Both the position numbers and the translations under genes were made by a program. Under the pieces are notes generated by a model. That model did no database searches. It was not told the origin of the DNA and worked only from the letters and a program-made list of their open reading frames with translations. From the NCBI GenBank assembly GCA_964606415.1, contig CAZSGN010000013.1, positions 1 through 19,321 on the forward strand: a stretch of DNA of 19,321 nt, given 5' to 3'. This DNA comes from CAZSGN01 sp964606415. GTDB lineage: Bacteria > Bacteroidota > Bacteroidia > Bacteroidales > JBBRXJ01. Shown here piece by piece: positions 1 to 7,609 of the stretch. The first letter of the stretch is position 1. Each line of letters opens with the position of its first letter.

Positions 1-17
1 AGCTGACGGATAAGTAA

Positions 18-52
18 AGCGATTTTTCACTTCGTTTAAATCGCTCAACTTA
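18..52. repeat. TTGAGCG-type intergenic hairpin, copy 1
   Basis: AGCGATTT (18-25) and AAATCGCT (38-45) form a perfect 8-bp inverted repeat around a 12-nt loop. On the minus strand the flank reads TAAGTTGAGCG (52 down to 42), an exact 11-mer match to plus-strand 13692-13702. It lies downstream of the histidine kinase stop codon. The rest of 1-216 shows no gene I can support. Confidence 0.45.
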
Positions 53-216
53 GGTAAAATATGGTTTAAGGTCGTTTATATGTTGTATTTTAATGGAAAT
101 TGTTTGCCCAAAATGAGGAACTTATCGGATACACCTTTATATTTATAACTACCGAAAAATCCCTGTAATAACAAGTATTAAACAAGCTTTCTATGATAAG
201 GCAGTATTGTTGGCCT

Positions 217-1293
217 TTATAACATTTGGCCCTGGTTATTTGCCAAAATAGCTTTATCCAGTGTAAACCCAAAAGTTGTACCCATTCCTGGTGTGCTACG
301 CACTTTAATGGTTTGTCCATGTGCCTCGAGAATATGTTTGACGATGGATAACCCGAGGCCGGTACCGCCTTTTTCTCTTGAACGGCTTTTGGAGACGCGG
401 AAGAATCTTTCAAAAATACGTGGTAAATATTCTTCTTCGATGCCTATCCCGTTGTCTGTTACTTCAATTAAGTATTTTTTATCCATATCATACGTGCCAA
501 TGGTTACTTTCCCTCCCGCATGGTTATACTTGATGCTGTTGGTAAGCAGATTGACCAACACCTGGTGTATTTGTTCTTTATCTGCACTCACATAACAGGG
601 GTTTAAGAAACCTTTTTTGAATTTCAGTTCAATTTCATTTTGACTGGCAAGCAAGGATAGTGAGTCAAAAACATCATTCACCAGCTCCCAAAAATTAAAG
701 TCTTCTATATCCAAGTTTAATTTACCGTCTTCGATGAGTGATATCATCTCGAGATCTGTGATGATGGTATTTAAGCGGTCAATGTTCTGGGAGGCTTTTT
801 TCAGGTATTTGATATTGATATTATCATCGTTTATTCCACCGTCTAAAAGGGTTTCTATGTATCCCTGGACATGAAAAATAGGGGTTTTTAGCTCATGCGA
901 GACATTACCCAGGAATTGCCTGCGGTATTCTTCCATACGTCTTAATTGCTCTATTTCCTCATTTTCTGCAATGGCCGATTCCATCACTTCTTTTTCGACA
1001 TCTGCAATAATGTCTTTGTTCATGTCAATACTCGAGCTGGCTTTAACTTTAGTAGTTTTAGCCTTGGTGATGACCTTATATATTAACTTGATTTTACGAT
1101 AAATAAAAATTTCAAGTGCGTAATAATAGATGAGGTAACTAAGAATAAAAAATAAAACCGGCAGAAGTATTAACAGGGGCCATGAAATCTGGTGCCCACT
1201 AAACAGTCCAGTGCCGAGTAATATTATTATGGAGGCAAAGCCCATGAAAGCCGAAGCTCCAAGAGCAATTTGCCTCGGGGTTGGATTCTTCAT
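217..1293 (-). CDS. Membrane sensor histidine kinase (PhoR-like), short extracytoplasmic loop
   Basis: Two-component sensor kinase, 358 aa from the chosen ATG. Two hydrophobic helices (about residues 9-31 and 38-60) are joined by only a few polar residues, followed by a charged, probably coiled-coil linker. The HisKA motif SHELKTP carries the phospho-acceptor His at about 133. The ATPase domain has N252, DNGIGI (280-285), an F-box FERFFR and GGTGLGLS (309-316), so it looks catalytically intact. The start at 1293 gives a typical short MKNPTPRQ leader before TM1; an in-frame ATG at 1317 would add 8 residues. No response regulator is next to it inside the window; a partner could lie to the left or elsewhere. 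There is no obvious PAS or HAMP domain. The kinase class is certain by motif; the signal and the PhoR label are inference. Confidence 0.9.
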   Translation of the reverse strand: MKNPTPRQIALGASAFMGFASIIILLGTGLFSGHQISWPLLILLPVLFFILSYLIYYYALEIFIYRKIKLIYKVITKAKTTKVKASSSIDMNKDIIADVEKEVMESAIAENEEIEQLRRMEEYRRQFLGNVSHELKTPIFHVQGYIETLLDGGINDDNINIKYLKKASQNIDRLNTIITDLEMISLIEDGKLNLDIEDFNFWELVNDVFDSLSLLASQNEIELKFKKGFLNPCYVSADKEQIHQVLVNLLTNSIKYNHAGGKVTIGTYDMDKKYLIEVTDNGIGIEEEYLPRIFERFFRVSKSRSREKGGTGLGLSIVKHILEAHGQTIKVRSTPGMGTTFGFTLDKAILANNQGQML

Positions 1294-1425
1294 CTTGTTT
1301 TTTTGTAAAACCGGCATCAAAGATATGTTTCTGGGATAAATCCCTGGTTAATTGTGTGTAAAGATAATATTAATACCAGTAATTCTATCATTCATAGATT
1401 TAGATGATGATTTTTTTGTTTTTCT

Positions 1426-1455
1426 TTGAGCGGCGACTACTTAATGCTGGATTTA
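1426..1455 (+). repeat. TTGAGCG-type intergenic repeat, copy 2
   Basis: TTGAGCGGC, CTTAAT and GGATTTA occur in the same order and with nearly the same spacing as at 13696-13723, which is 22 shared bases over about 30. This copy does not keep the compact hairpin seen at 13696-13713, because the bases between the arms differ. Confidence 0.35.
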
Positions 1456-1647
1456 TTGGTTTGGATGTTTTAATTCATGTTTTGTTGTGAGCAAAAAATG
1501 CTTAATGATGGTTATTAGTAAAAGAAGAAGAATAATAGATTATGAAAGATGTTATCAGTTTTTCAGGTACTGTCTATTGATCTTAATAAAAATATTTTTG
1601 ATAAGTGATAATGTTGTATAATGTGTGGTGTAATTTTTTGAAATTCC

Positions 1648-1673
1648 TAATTTTGAGCCACTATATATTTTTG
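1648..1673 (+). promoter_or_regulatory. Candidate purD promoter -7 boxes
   Basis: TAATTTTG (1648-1655) and TATTTTTG (1666-1673) both fit the Bacteroidota TAnnTTTG -7 consensus, 50-70 nt before the purD ATG. Neither has a TTTG at the usual 19-21 nt upstream; the nearest to the second box is TTTG 1637-1640, 25 nt away. Which box is used cannot be decided here. Confidence 0.3.
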
Positions 1674-1721
1674 GTATAATTAATGCTAAACTTTAATCAT
1701 TTATATATAAAAGAGTAAATC

Positions 1722-2993
1722 ATGAATGTTTTAATTATTGGCTCCGGAGGCAGGGAGCATGCTTTTGCCTGGAAAATTGCTCAGAGCAATCAGGTTGATG
1801 CGCTTTTTGTTATGCCTGGAAATGCAGGCACTCAAAATATTGCTATTAATGTTGATCAGAATCCGGGGGATTTTGGTAAGGTTAAGCAGTTTGTGCTGGA
1901 AAACCATATAGATTTTGTGCTTGTTGGCCCTGAACAGCCTCTTGTGGATGGGATCTATGATTTCTTGATTTCCCAGCCCGCGTTAGCAGATGTATATATT
2001 CTTGGGCCGGGGAAAATGGGTGCCATGTTAGAGGGAAGCAAGGATTTTTCTAAGGCATTTATGGAACGGAATAATATTCCTACTGCTCGTTATCAATCTT
2101 TTGATGCATCTGAAATCGAGAAGGCTAAAAGTTTTCTCGAATCACTTGATCCTCCTTATGTCTTAAAAGCGGATGGTCTGGCTGCTGGCAAAGGAGTCCT
2201 TATTGTTGATGAATTAACTGATGCTTTTGAGGCCCTTGATGAGATGTTTCAGGGTAAATTCGGGGCTGCAGGTAAAAAAGTGATTATTGAAGAATATTTA
2301 TCGGGCATTGAATTGTCTGTTTTTGTATTGACTGATGGGGAAGATTATTTGATATTACCGGAGGCTAAAGATTATAAAAGGATTGGTGAGGGAGATACTG
2401 GTTTGAATACTGGTGGGATGGGAGCTGTTTCTCCTGTTCCTTTTGCCGATAAAGATTTCCTTGAAAAGGTTGAGAAGCAGATTATCGGACCGACTCTTGA
2501 AGGCTTAAGGAAAGAAGAAATTCCCTATAAAGGGTTTATTTTTATTGGATTAATGAATTGCCAGGGGAACCCTTATGTTATTGAATATAATGTAAGGATG
2601 GGTGATCCGGAGACGCAAGCGGTTTTGCCACGCATCAAAAATGATTTTTTTGCTATGTTGCTTGCGGCAGCAAAAGGGGAACTTGGTAAGCATTTTATAG
2701 AGATAGAGTCTCAGGTTGTTTCAACGGTGGTGCTTGTTTCAGGAGGTTATCCCGGGGCTTATGAGAAAGGGAAAATAATCAGCGGATTGGATAAGGTCTC
2801 CGGCAGTATTGTTTTTCATGCGGGCACAAGTAAACAAAATGAAGATATTGTTTCCAGTGGAGGGCGTGTGATGGCTCTAACTGCTTACGGGAATAATATA
2901 AATGAGGCGCTTGCAGCAGCTAAGGCAGATGCAGAAAAAATTCATTTCGAGGGGAAATATTTCAGGGGTGATATAGGAATTGATCTTTTATAA
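1722..2993 (+). CDS. purD: Phosphoribosylamine-glycine ligase (GAR synthetase)
   Basis: Joins phosphoribosylamine and glycine using ATP to form glycinamide ribonucleotide, the second step of de novo purine synthesis, in the cytoplasm. At 423 aa it is full length for the family. The N-terminal motif NVLIIGSGGREHA (residues 2-14) is diagnostic. An ATP-grasp domain follows, with KADGLAAGKGV (149-159), TGGMGAVSP (230-238) and the metal/ATP-binding segment YNVRMGDPETQ (289-299). A C-terminal domain completes the protein. No key residue appears to be missing. The start is the ATG directly before NVLIIGS. It is the first gene of the left plus-strand series, with a 111-bp gap to the next gene, so co-transcription is possible but not shown. 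No other purine-pathway gene lies in the window. Confidence 0.97.
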   Translation: MNVLIIGSGGREHAFAWKIAQSNQVDALFVMPGNAGTQNIAINVDQNPGDFGKVKQFVLENHIDFVLVGPEQPLVDGIYDFLISQPALADVYILGPGKMGAMLEGSKDFSKAFMERNNIPTARYQSFDASEIEKAKSFLESLDPPYVLKADGLAAGKGVLIVDELTDAFEALDEMFQGKFGAAGKKVIIEEYLSGIELSVFVLTDGEDYLILPEAKDYKRIGEGDTGLNTGGMGAVSPVPFADKDFLEKVEKQIIGPTLEGLRKEEIPYKGFIFIGLMNCQGNPYVIEYNVRMGDPETQAVLPRIKNDFFAMLLAAAKGELGKHFIEIESQVVSTVVLVSGGYPGAYEKGKIISGLDKVSGSIVFHAGTSKQNEDIVSSGGRVMALTAYGNNINEALAAAKADAEKIHFEGKYFRGDIGIDLL

Positions 2994-3104
2994 AATTCTT
3001 TATGTAGGTTATGTCAATAGTTATCTTGTTTTTTCATTGGTGCTTATTTATTTTTAATAGCTTTGATCATCATTTTGTGTTTTTTAAGGTTATAAATAAA
3101 TCTT

Positions 3105-4109
3105 ATGTTTTATCAATTATTTAAAAGAAGCCATCCGGGGCATATTATTATTCTGCCAATATTGGCATTTCTTCTTTTCTTGCCAGGGATCCAAAGTGAT
3201 AAGGCAATAGGTGAATTTGCTTTTGATCATTACCAGGCACCTCTTTATCGGTGGATTGATTTTTTTTTCGAGCAAAGGCCTCTTGCGGGCGCTATTTTTT
3301 CGAATATTTTAGTGGTTGTGGTTGCATTTTTGATTAATCTGATCAAGAATAAATACATATTGATTAAGGAAAGCACTTACTTGCCTGCCTTTTTTTATAT
3401 CATTATTACGCTGGCCTTTGAGCCCATGAACAGGTTAAATCCTGCTTTGTTGGCAATGCCGCTTATTATATTTGCTGTGGATCTTGTTTTAGCTAGTTAT
3501 AAAAAGGCTTTGCTTGCTTATCATTATTTCGATGCAGCTTTTTTAGTTGCCCTGGCTTCGTTCATTTATTTGCCGGCTATTGGATTAGTGCTGTTTCTTT
3601 TCTTTGCCCAGTCTATACTTCGGCCTTTTGTTTGGCGGGAATGGCTGTTTATTATTCTCGGGATGTTAACGCCTTTTGTTATTTATTTTTCTTTTGCTTA
3701 TGTTTTTCAGGATAATTTGCTTTATGCTTTTGACCGCTTAGCTATTCTTTTTTCTTCAACAAATCATTTTTTTGATCATTTAAATTATGGCACTGGTATT
3801 TTTTATGGCTTTTTTGTTTTATTAACAGTGCTTGCTGTAGGACATACATTTGGCCATTTTCAGATGCAGAAAATTGCTGTACGCAATTATTTTACAACGT
3901 TTATCTGGTTGTTTCTTATTTTGGTTTTAATCACATTATTGTCTCCTATAACAGGATGGGGAATGGTTTATTTGTTGGCTTTTCCTGCAGCTATTTTTTT
4001 GGCAAATTATTTTACTTATTTAAAGAAAAGGTGGCTTGGTGAAGTGATTTTTTTGATCTTGTTTCTCTTACTTTTGTTTATTCGCTATCAGGATCAGATT
4101 CATTTTTAA
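3105..4109 (+). CDS. Polytopic membrane protein, DUF6427-like
   Basis: A 334-aa inner-membrane protein with about 9-10 hydrophobic segments and almost no soluble part. The sequence style matches the DUF6427 family of Bacteroidota, of unknown function, as I recall it: an early loop ending in ILIKESTYLPAFFY, then FDAAFLVALASFIYLPA and the RPFVWREWLF stretch. I recall relatives lying near purD in flavobacteria, which agrees with the position here, but I could not check this. The gene is rich in Phe, Leu and Ile with many T-runs. It is separated by only 28 bp from the thioredoxin-like lipoprotein that follows, so the two are probably co-transcribed. No catalytic motif is visible, and a transport or assembly role would be a guess. 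Confidence 0.75.
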   Translation: MFYQLFKRSHPGHIIILPILAFLLFLPGIQSDKAIGEFAFDHYQAPLYRWIDFFFEQRPLAGAIFSNILVVVVAFLINLIKNKYILIKESTYLPAFFYIIITLAFEPMNRLNPALLAMPLIIFAVDLVLASYKKALLAYHYFDAAFLVALASFIYLPAIGLVLFLFFAQSILRPFVWREWLFIILGMLTPFVIYFSFAYVFQDNLLYAFDRLAILFSSTNHFFDHLNYGTGIFYGFFVLLTVLAVGHTFGHFQMQKIAVRNYFTTFIWLFLILVLITLLSPITGWGMVYLLAFPAAIFLANYFTYLKKRWLGEVIFLILFLLLLFIRYQDQIHF

Positions 4110-4137
4110 TATTGAATGTTTTGATAAAATTTGGTTG

Positions 4138-5529
4138 ATGATGCATCGCAATGTTTTTATTTATTTTGTTTGTCTGTTGTTAATTGGTGCTTGTAGTGCA
4201 AAATCTGCACATAAAACTATTCGCGGGGAAATAAAAGATTGCCCGGCTGAAAAGGTTTATTTGGCTGCTGCTTTTGGCCATGGCCTGAATGTATTAGATA
4301 GTGCCAGGGTTAGAAAAGATGAATTTGAGATGACGCTTTCCAGCGCCGGAGAAACAGGATTATACCGCATTGTGGTTAAAACGGGTAATGAATCCAGAAG
4401 TTTTCCTTTGATTATTGATCAGGAAGATATCATTTTACGTACTGGTTTTCCAGAAATGATTGAAGATATGGAGATAGTGCAGTCCGATGAGAATAAAGCT
4501 TATTATGCCTTTATCCACCGGGATCAAGAATTTCAGGAAAAACTTAACTTATTAACGTCAATTCTTGATAAATATCCTGAGGAGAATGATTTTTATAAAA
4601 ATGCTGGCAATGAATATGAATCTGTTCAGAAACAAAGAAGAGGACTTATAGAGGAATATGAAGATGAACATAAAGGGCTTTTTGCTGCAAGAATAATTCG
4701 GATGAAAAAAAAGCCATTTATTAAAGCCCGTTTAACGAAAGACAAACGAACAGCGTTTTTGAAAGAACATTTCTTTGATCCCGTCCGGTTCGCAGATACT
4801 ATGTTATTAAATAGTGATATTTACCGTAATCTTATTCTTGATTATCTTTCGCTTTACCGGGAACGGAATCTTTCCCGGGAGGAACAGGAGAAAAAGTTTG
4901 TGAAGGCTGTTAATGAGATCCTTGATCATGCTTATGAGAACCAACAGGTTTTTGAATATGCTCTTCAGTATATTACAGATGGCTTTGAACGTTATCAAAT
5001 GGATTATGTACTGAATTTTATCGCTGAGAATCATCTTAGTCGTTTACGTTGTGAGGATGAAGGCATGGATGAAAATCAACGCCTGAAACAGCGCCTGGAA
5101 TCTTTTAAATTATTGGCCAGTGGCAAGCAAGCTCCGGATTTTCAATTCACATCAGTTGGTGGTGAAAATATACAATTAGATGATTTTAAAGATGATTATT
5201 CTTTAATTGTTTTCTGGAGTACCTCCTGTAATCATTGTAAGCGTTTATTACCACGGGTTGATCGACTGTATGATGATTACCGGGATCAGTTGAAGGTGGT
5301 ATCAGTTTCACTTGATACATCGAAAACGGATTATCAACGTTTTATTAGGCGAATAGATGCTGATTGGGTTTTTAAAGCTGATTTTAAGGGCTGGAATGAT
5401 CCTATGGCGCTTCGGTATAATATTTATGCTACACCAACAATGATTTTTTTGGATCCTGATTTAAAAATCATTGACACCCCTGTTTCTTTTCGTGAGTTAA
5501 AGGGACTCCTCAAAAACCATCTTCGTTAA
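4138..5529 (+). CDS. Thioredoxin-fold lipoprotein (DUF4369-like N-terminus, TlpA/AhpC-TSA C-terminus)
   Basis: Envelope thiol-disulfide protein of 463 aa. A signal peptide ends in the lipobox LLIGAC with Cys19, so it is probably lipidated. Residues about 25-115 resemble the DUF4369 beta-rich domain (RGEIKDCPAEKVYLAA). A helical middle, about 120-320, resembles the DUF5106-type region of similar Bacteroidota proteins. The thioredoxin domain (about 325-463) has QAPDF, FWSTSCNHC with the CxxC active site at 364-367, and the cis-Pro segment YATPTMIFLD. The reading frame can begin at a TTG (4135), but adjacent ATG codons at 4138 and 4141 are more likely starts. Relatives (ResA/TlpA type) reduce or isomerise disulfides or support cytochrome maturation; the client here is unknown. 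It lies 28 bp after the DUF6427-like gene. Confidence 0.85.
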   Translation: MMHRNVFIYFVCLLLIGACSAKSAHKTIRGEIKDCPAEKVYLAAAFGHGLNVLDSARVRKDEFEMTLSSAGETGLYRIVVKTGNESRSFPLIIDQEDIILRTGFPEMIEDMEIVQSDENKAYYAFIHRDQEFQEKLNLLTSILDKYPEENDFYKNAGNEYESVQKQRRGLIEEYEDEHKGLFAARIIRMKKKPFIKARLTKDKRTAFLKEHFFDPVRFADTMLLNSDIYRNLILDYLSLYRERNLSREEQEKKFVKAVNEILDHAYENQQVFEYALQYITDGFERYQMDYVLNFIAENHLSRLRCEDEGMDENQRLKQRLESFKLLASGKQAPDFQFTSVGGENIQLDDFKDDYSLIVFWSTSCNHCKRLLPRVDRLYDDYRDQLKVVSVSLDTSKTDYQRFIRRIDADWVFKADFKGWNDPMALRYNIYATPTMIFLDPDLKIIDTPVSFRELKGLLKNHLR

Positions 5530-5603
5530 ATTTAACTCAATAACTTTTTCACTGCTTCATTGGCATAGCCTTTGTGTTTTATCAGTAAAAAAAGATATTG
5601 ATT

Positions 5604-6284
5604 ATGGAACAATTGAAAACAGAAGATCTGAAAAACTATGTTGAGCAGCAATTAAAATGGGATAATCGTATTGCTGATCAGGATATAGAAATTGATGTTA
5701 CGGATCATAAGGTGGTATTAAAAGGAAGTGTACCTGATTATGCTTCTTATATAGCTGCTGAGAATGATGTATATATGATAGAGGGCATCCATGAAGTAAA
5801 TAATCGTCTCAATATTATTTATCCACCTGCTTTTGAAGTGCCCGATGATGAGGAAATTAAAGAGAAAGTGGAGAAAATGATTGAGTGGGATAGCAGTATT
5901 CGTTCGGAGGATATACGGGTAGAAGCTGATAAAGGGATTATTAAACTTAATGGCTCAACTGAAACGGTTTGGGAAGCTGATGTTATAGAACGACTTGCCA
6001 GGGCAGTTAATGGTGTTCAGGGAGTTATTAATCATATTACTATTAATGCACCCAGGGATGATTATACGGATGAACATATCCGCCAACAATTGGAAAAATC
6101 TTTTAAGTATAATGCTGTTTTGATGGATAAAGATATTCATGTTAACGTTCAAGAAGGTGTTGTGGAATTATATGGGAAGGTTGATCACTGGTTTGAAATG
6201 GATACTGCTTACCGGATGTGTATTTATACCTCTGGTGTGCGTGATGTCATTAATGAACTGGAGATAGGGGATAAGAAGCGTTAA
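5604..6284 (+). CDS. Triple BON-domain protein, apparently cytoplasmic
   Basis: A 226-aa protein made of three tandem BON domains, at about residues 4-68, 76-146 and 152-220. Each begins with a helix plus a W/Y-D/N signature (LKWDNRI, IEWDSSI, FKYNAVL) and continues into the beta-strand pattern I.V..G.V.L.G, ending in G(V/I)..V.N. BON domains are known from OsmY-type and haemolysin-like proteins and are thought to bind membranes or ligands. Unlike OsmY, there is no signal peptide or lipobox, so the product should stay in the cytoplasm. The first start-like codon is TTG (5598); the ATG at 5604 is the better start. It ends at 6284 directly against the stop codon of the convergent SpmAB gene. 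The domain call is strong; the function is unknown. Confidence 0.85.
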   Translation: MEQLKTEDLKNYVEQQLKWDNRIADQDIEIDVTDHKVVLKGSVPDYASYIAAENDVYMIEGIHEVNNRLNIIYPPAFEVPDDEEIKEKVEKMIEWDSSIRSEDIRVEADKGIIKLNGSTETVWEADVIERLARAVNGVQGVINHITINAPRDDYTDEHIRQQLEKSFKYNAVLMDKDIHVNVQEGVVELYGKVDHWFEMDTAYRMCIYTSGVRDVINELEIGDKKR

Positions 6285-7517
6285 TCAGTGGAAAAACAGG
6301 TAGCCGATAAATATGGCGGCAATAATACCGGCGATGTCTGCTATTAATCCACAAGTTACAGCGTAACGGGTTTTTCTGATGCCAACTGTGCCAAAATAGA
6401 TCGCAATAACATAGAAAGTCGTTTCTGTTGATCCCTGGAAAAGGGAAGCCATGCGGCCGGCAAAGGAGTCTGCGCCGTGAATTTCCATCGCTTCAACCAT
6501 CATGCCTCTTGCCCCACTGCCACTCAGGGGTTTCATGAATGCTGTTGGCAGAGCGGGTACAAAATCAGTATTTACTCCTATAGATGCTATGCCCTGGTGA
6601 ATGCCTTCGATTAATATTTCCATGGCTCCGGATGCACGAAATACACCGATAGCTACCAGTATGGCAATTAAATAGGGTATGATTTTGACGGCAATCCAAA
6701 AGCCATCTTTGGCCCCCTCAATAAAAGTATCATAAATATTGATCTTTTTCCTGACGGCCAGAATTAAAAAACTCATGATGACAATGAAAAGGAATAAATT
6801 GCCGGCAATTGATGAAATTTTACTTACTTGTTCCTGCGGAATGGAAGAAAAATAATAGATAATTGAAATAATGAGCAGTAAAAATGCACCGAGATAGCTT
6901 AATATGACTTTATCCCAAAGTTTGATTTTTTGAAAAAAGGATACCGCCAAAAGTCCTGCCAGGGTAGAGAAAAAAGTGCTTAATAGGAGCGGGATAAAGA
7001 TGTCTGAAGGGTTTTCTGCCCCCATTTGTGCTCTGTAAACCATGATACTGATGGGGATTACTGTTAACCCCGAAGTATTTAAAACCAAAAACATAATCAT
7101 GGAATTGGATGCCCGGTCTTTATCAGTATTTGCCGTTTGCATTTCTTTCATGGCTTTTAATCCCAATGGAGTGGCTGCATTGTCCAGGCCAAGCATGTTG
7201 GAGGCAAAATTCATTAAGATAGAACCAAAGGCAGGATGGTCTTTGGGAAGATCAGGGAAAAGTTTACGAAAGAAAGGGCCAAATAAGCGGCCAAGTATCT
7301 TAACCATACCGCCTTTTTCCCCGATATTCATTAATCCGAGCCATAGTGTTAACACACCTGTCAGACCCAGCGAAACTTCAAATCCGGTTTTAGCCATGTC
7401 AAAGGTGCTGTTGACCATGTCAGGGAAAACTTCGGCATCACCAAAGAATATGAGCCGCACAAGTCCGGTTACAAAGGCAATGGAGAAAAATGCAATCCAT
7501 AAATAATGTAATGCCAT
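6285..7517 (-). CDS. Fused SpmA/SpmB-type nucleoside-recognition (Gate) membrane protein
   Basis: A 410-aa polytopic membrane protein in which an SpmA-like half is fused to an SpmB-like half. The first half has GVLTLWLGLMNIGEKGG, HPAFGSILMNFASNMLG and LDNAATPLGLKAMKEMQ, the hallmark of the spore maturation A/nucleoside-recognition family. The second half carries PLSGSGARGMMVEAM and QGSTETTFYVIAIYFG, typical of SpmB. The families are named for Bacillus spore maturation but are common in non-sporulating bacteria. Their fold is the Gate domain shared with CNT nucleoside transporters, so transport of a small solute is plausible but unproven. The true start is probably the ATG at 7517; a TTG two codons upstream also keeps the frame open. 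It lies downstream of the hybrid kinase on the same strand. Confidence 0.88.
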   Translation of the reverse strand: MALHYLWIAFFSIAFVTGLVRLIFFGDAEVFPDMVNSTFDMAKTGFEVSLGLTGVLTLWLGLMNIGEKGGMVKILGRLFGPFFRKLFPDLPKDHPAFGSILMNFASNMLGLDNAATPLGLKAMKEMQTANTDKDRASNSMIMFLVLNTSGLTVIPISIMVYRAQMGAENPSDIFIPLLLSTFFSTLAGLLAVSFFQKIKLWDKVILSYLGAFLLLIISIIYYFSSIPQEQVSKISSIAGNLFLFIVIMSFLILAVRKKINIYDTFIEGAKDGFWIAVKIIPYLIAILVAIGVFRASGAMEILIEGIHQGIASIGVNTDFVPALPTAFMKPLSGSGARGMMVEAMEIHGADSFAGRMASLFQGSTETTFYVIAIYFGTVGIRKTRYAVTCGLIADIAGIIAAIFIGYLFFH

Positions 7518-7546
7518 GGTCAATGATGCTTTGAAAAAGTAAAACT

Positions 7547-7582
7547 AATCAAAAATCATCCAAATGCAAATGGTTTTTGATT
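7547..7582. repeat. Strong AT-rich inverted repeat between kinase and SpmAB
   Basis: AATCAAAAA (7547-7555) and TTTTTGATT (7574-7582) are perfect 9-bp inverted arms. The inner bases extend the stem by TCAT/ATGG with one G-U pair on the plus strand, leaving a loop of about 10 nt. The site lies after the minus-strand kinase stop and about 30 bp before the SpmAB start. On the minus strand it is followed by AGTTTTACTTTTT, so a weak terminator or an operator are both possible. Confidence 0.5.
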
Positions 7583-7609
7583 TGTAAGGCATTTAACAGA
7601 ATGTTTTTT

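Larger units (their letters stand above)
1294..1721. other. Gene-free divergent spacer between histidine kinase and purD
   Basis: About 430 bp of AT-rich DNA separates the divergent kinase and purD starts. I see no credible open frame. It holds a TTGAGCG-type repeat copy (1426-1455) and several TAnnTTTG boxes near purD (1593-1600, 1648-1655, 1666-1673). No convincing promoter for the kinase was found. Confidence 0.6.

Noticed and set aside
7042..7506. 154-codon plus-strand frame opposite SpmAB
   Set aside because: Antisense shadow of a clear membrane-protein gene; no motif.
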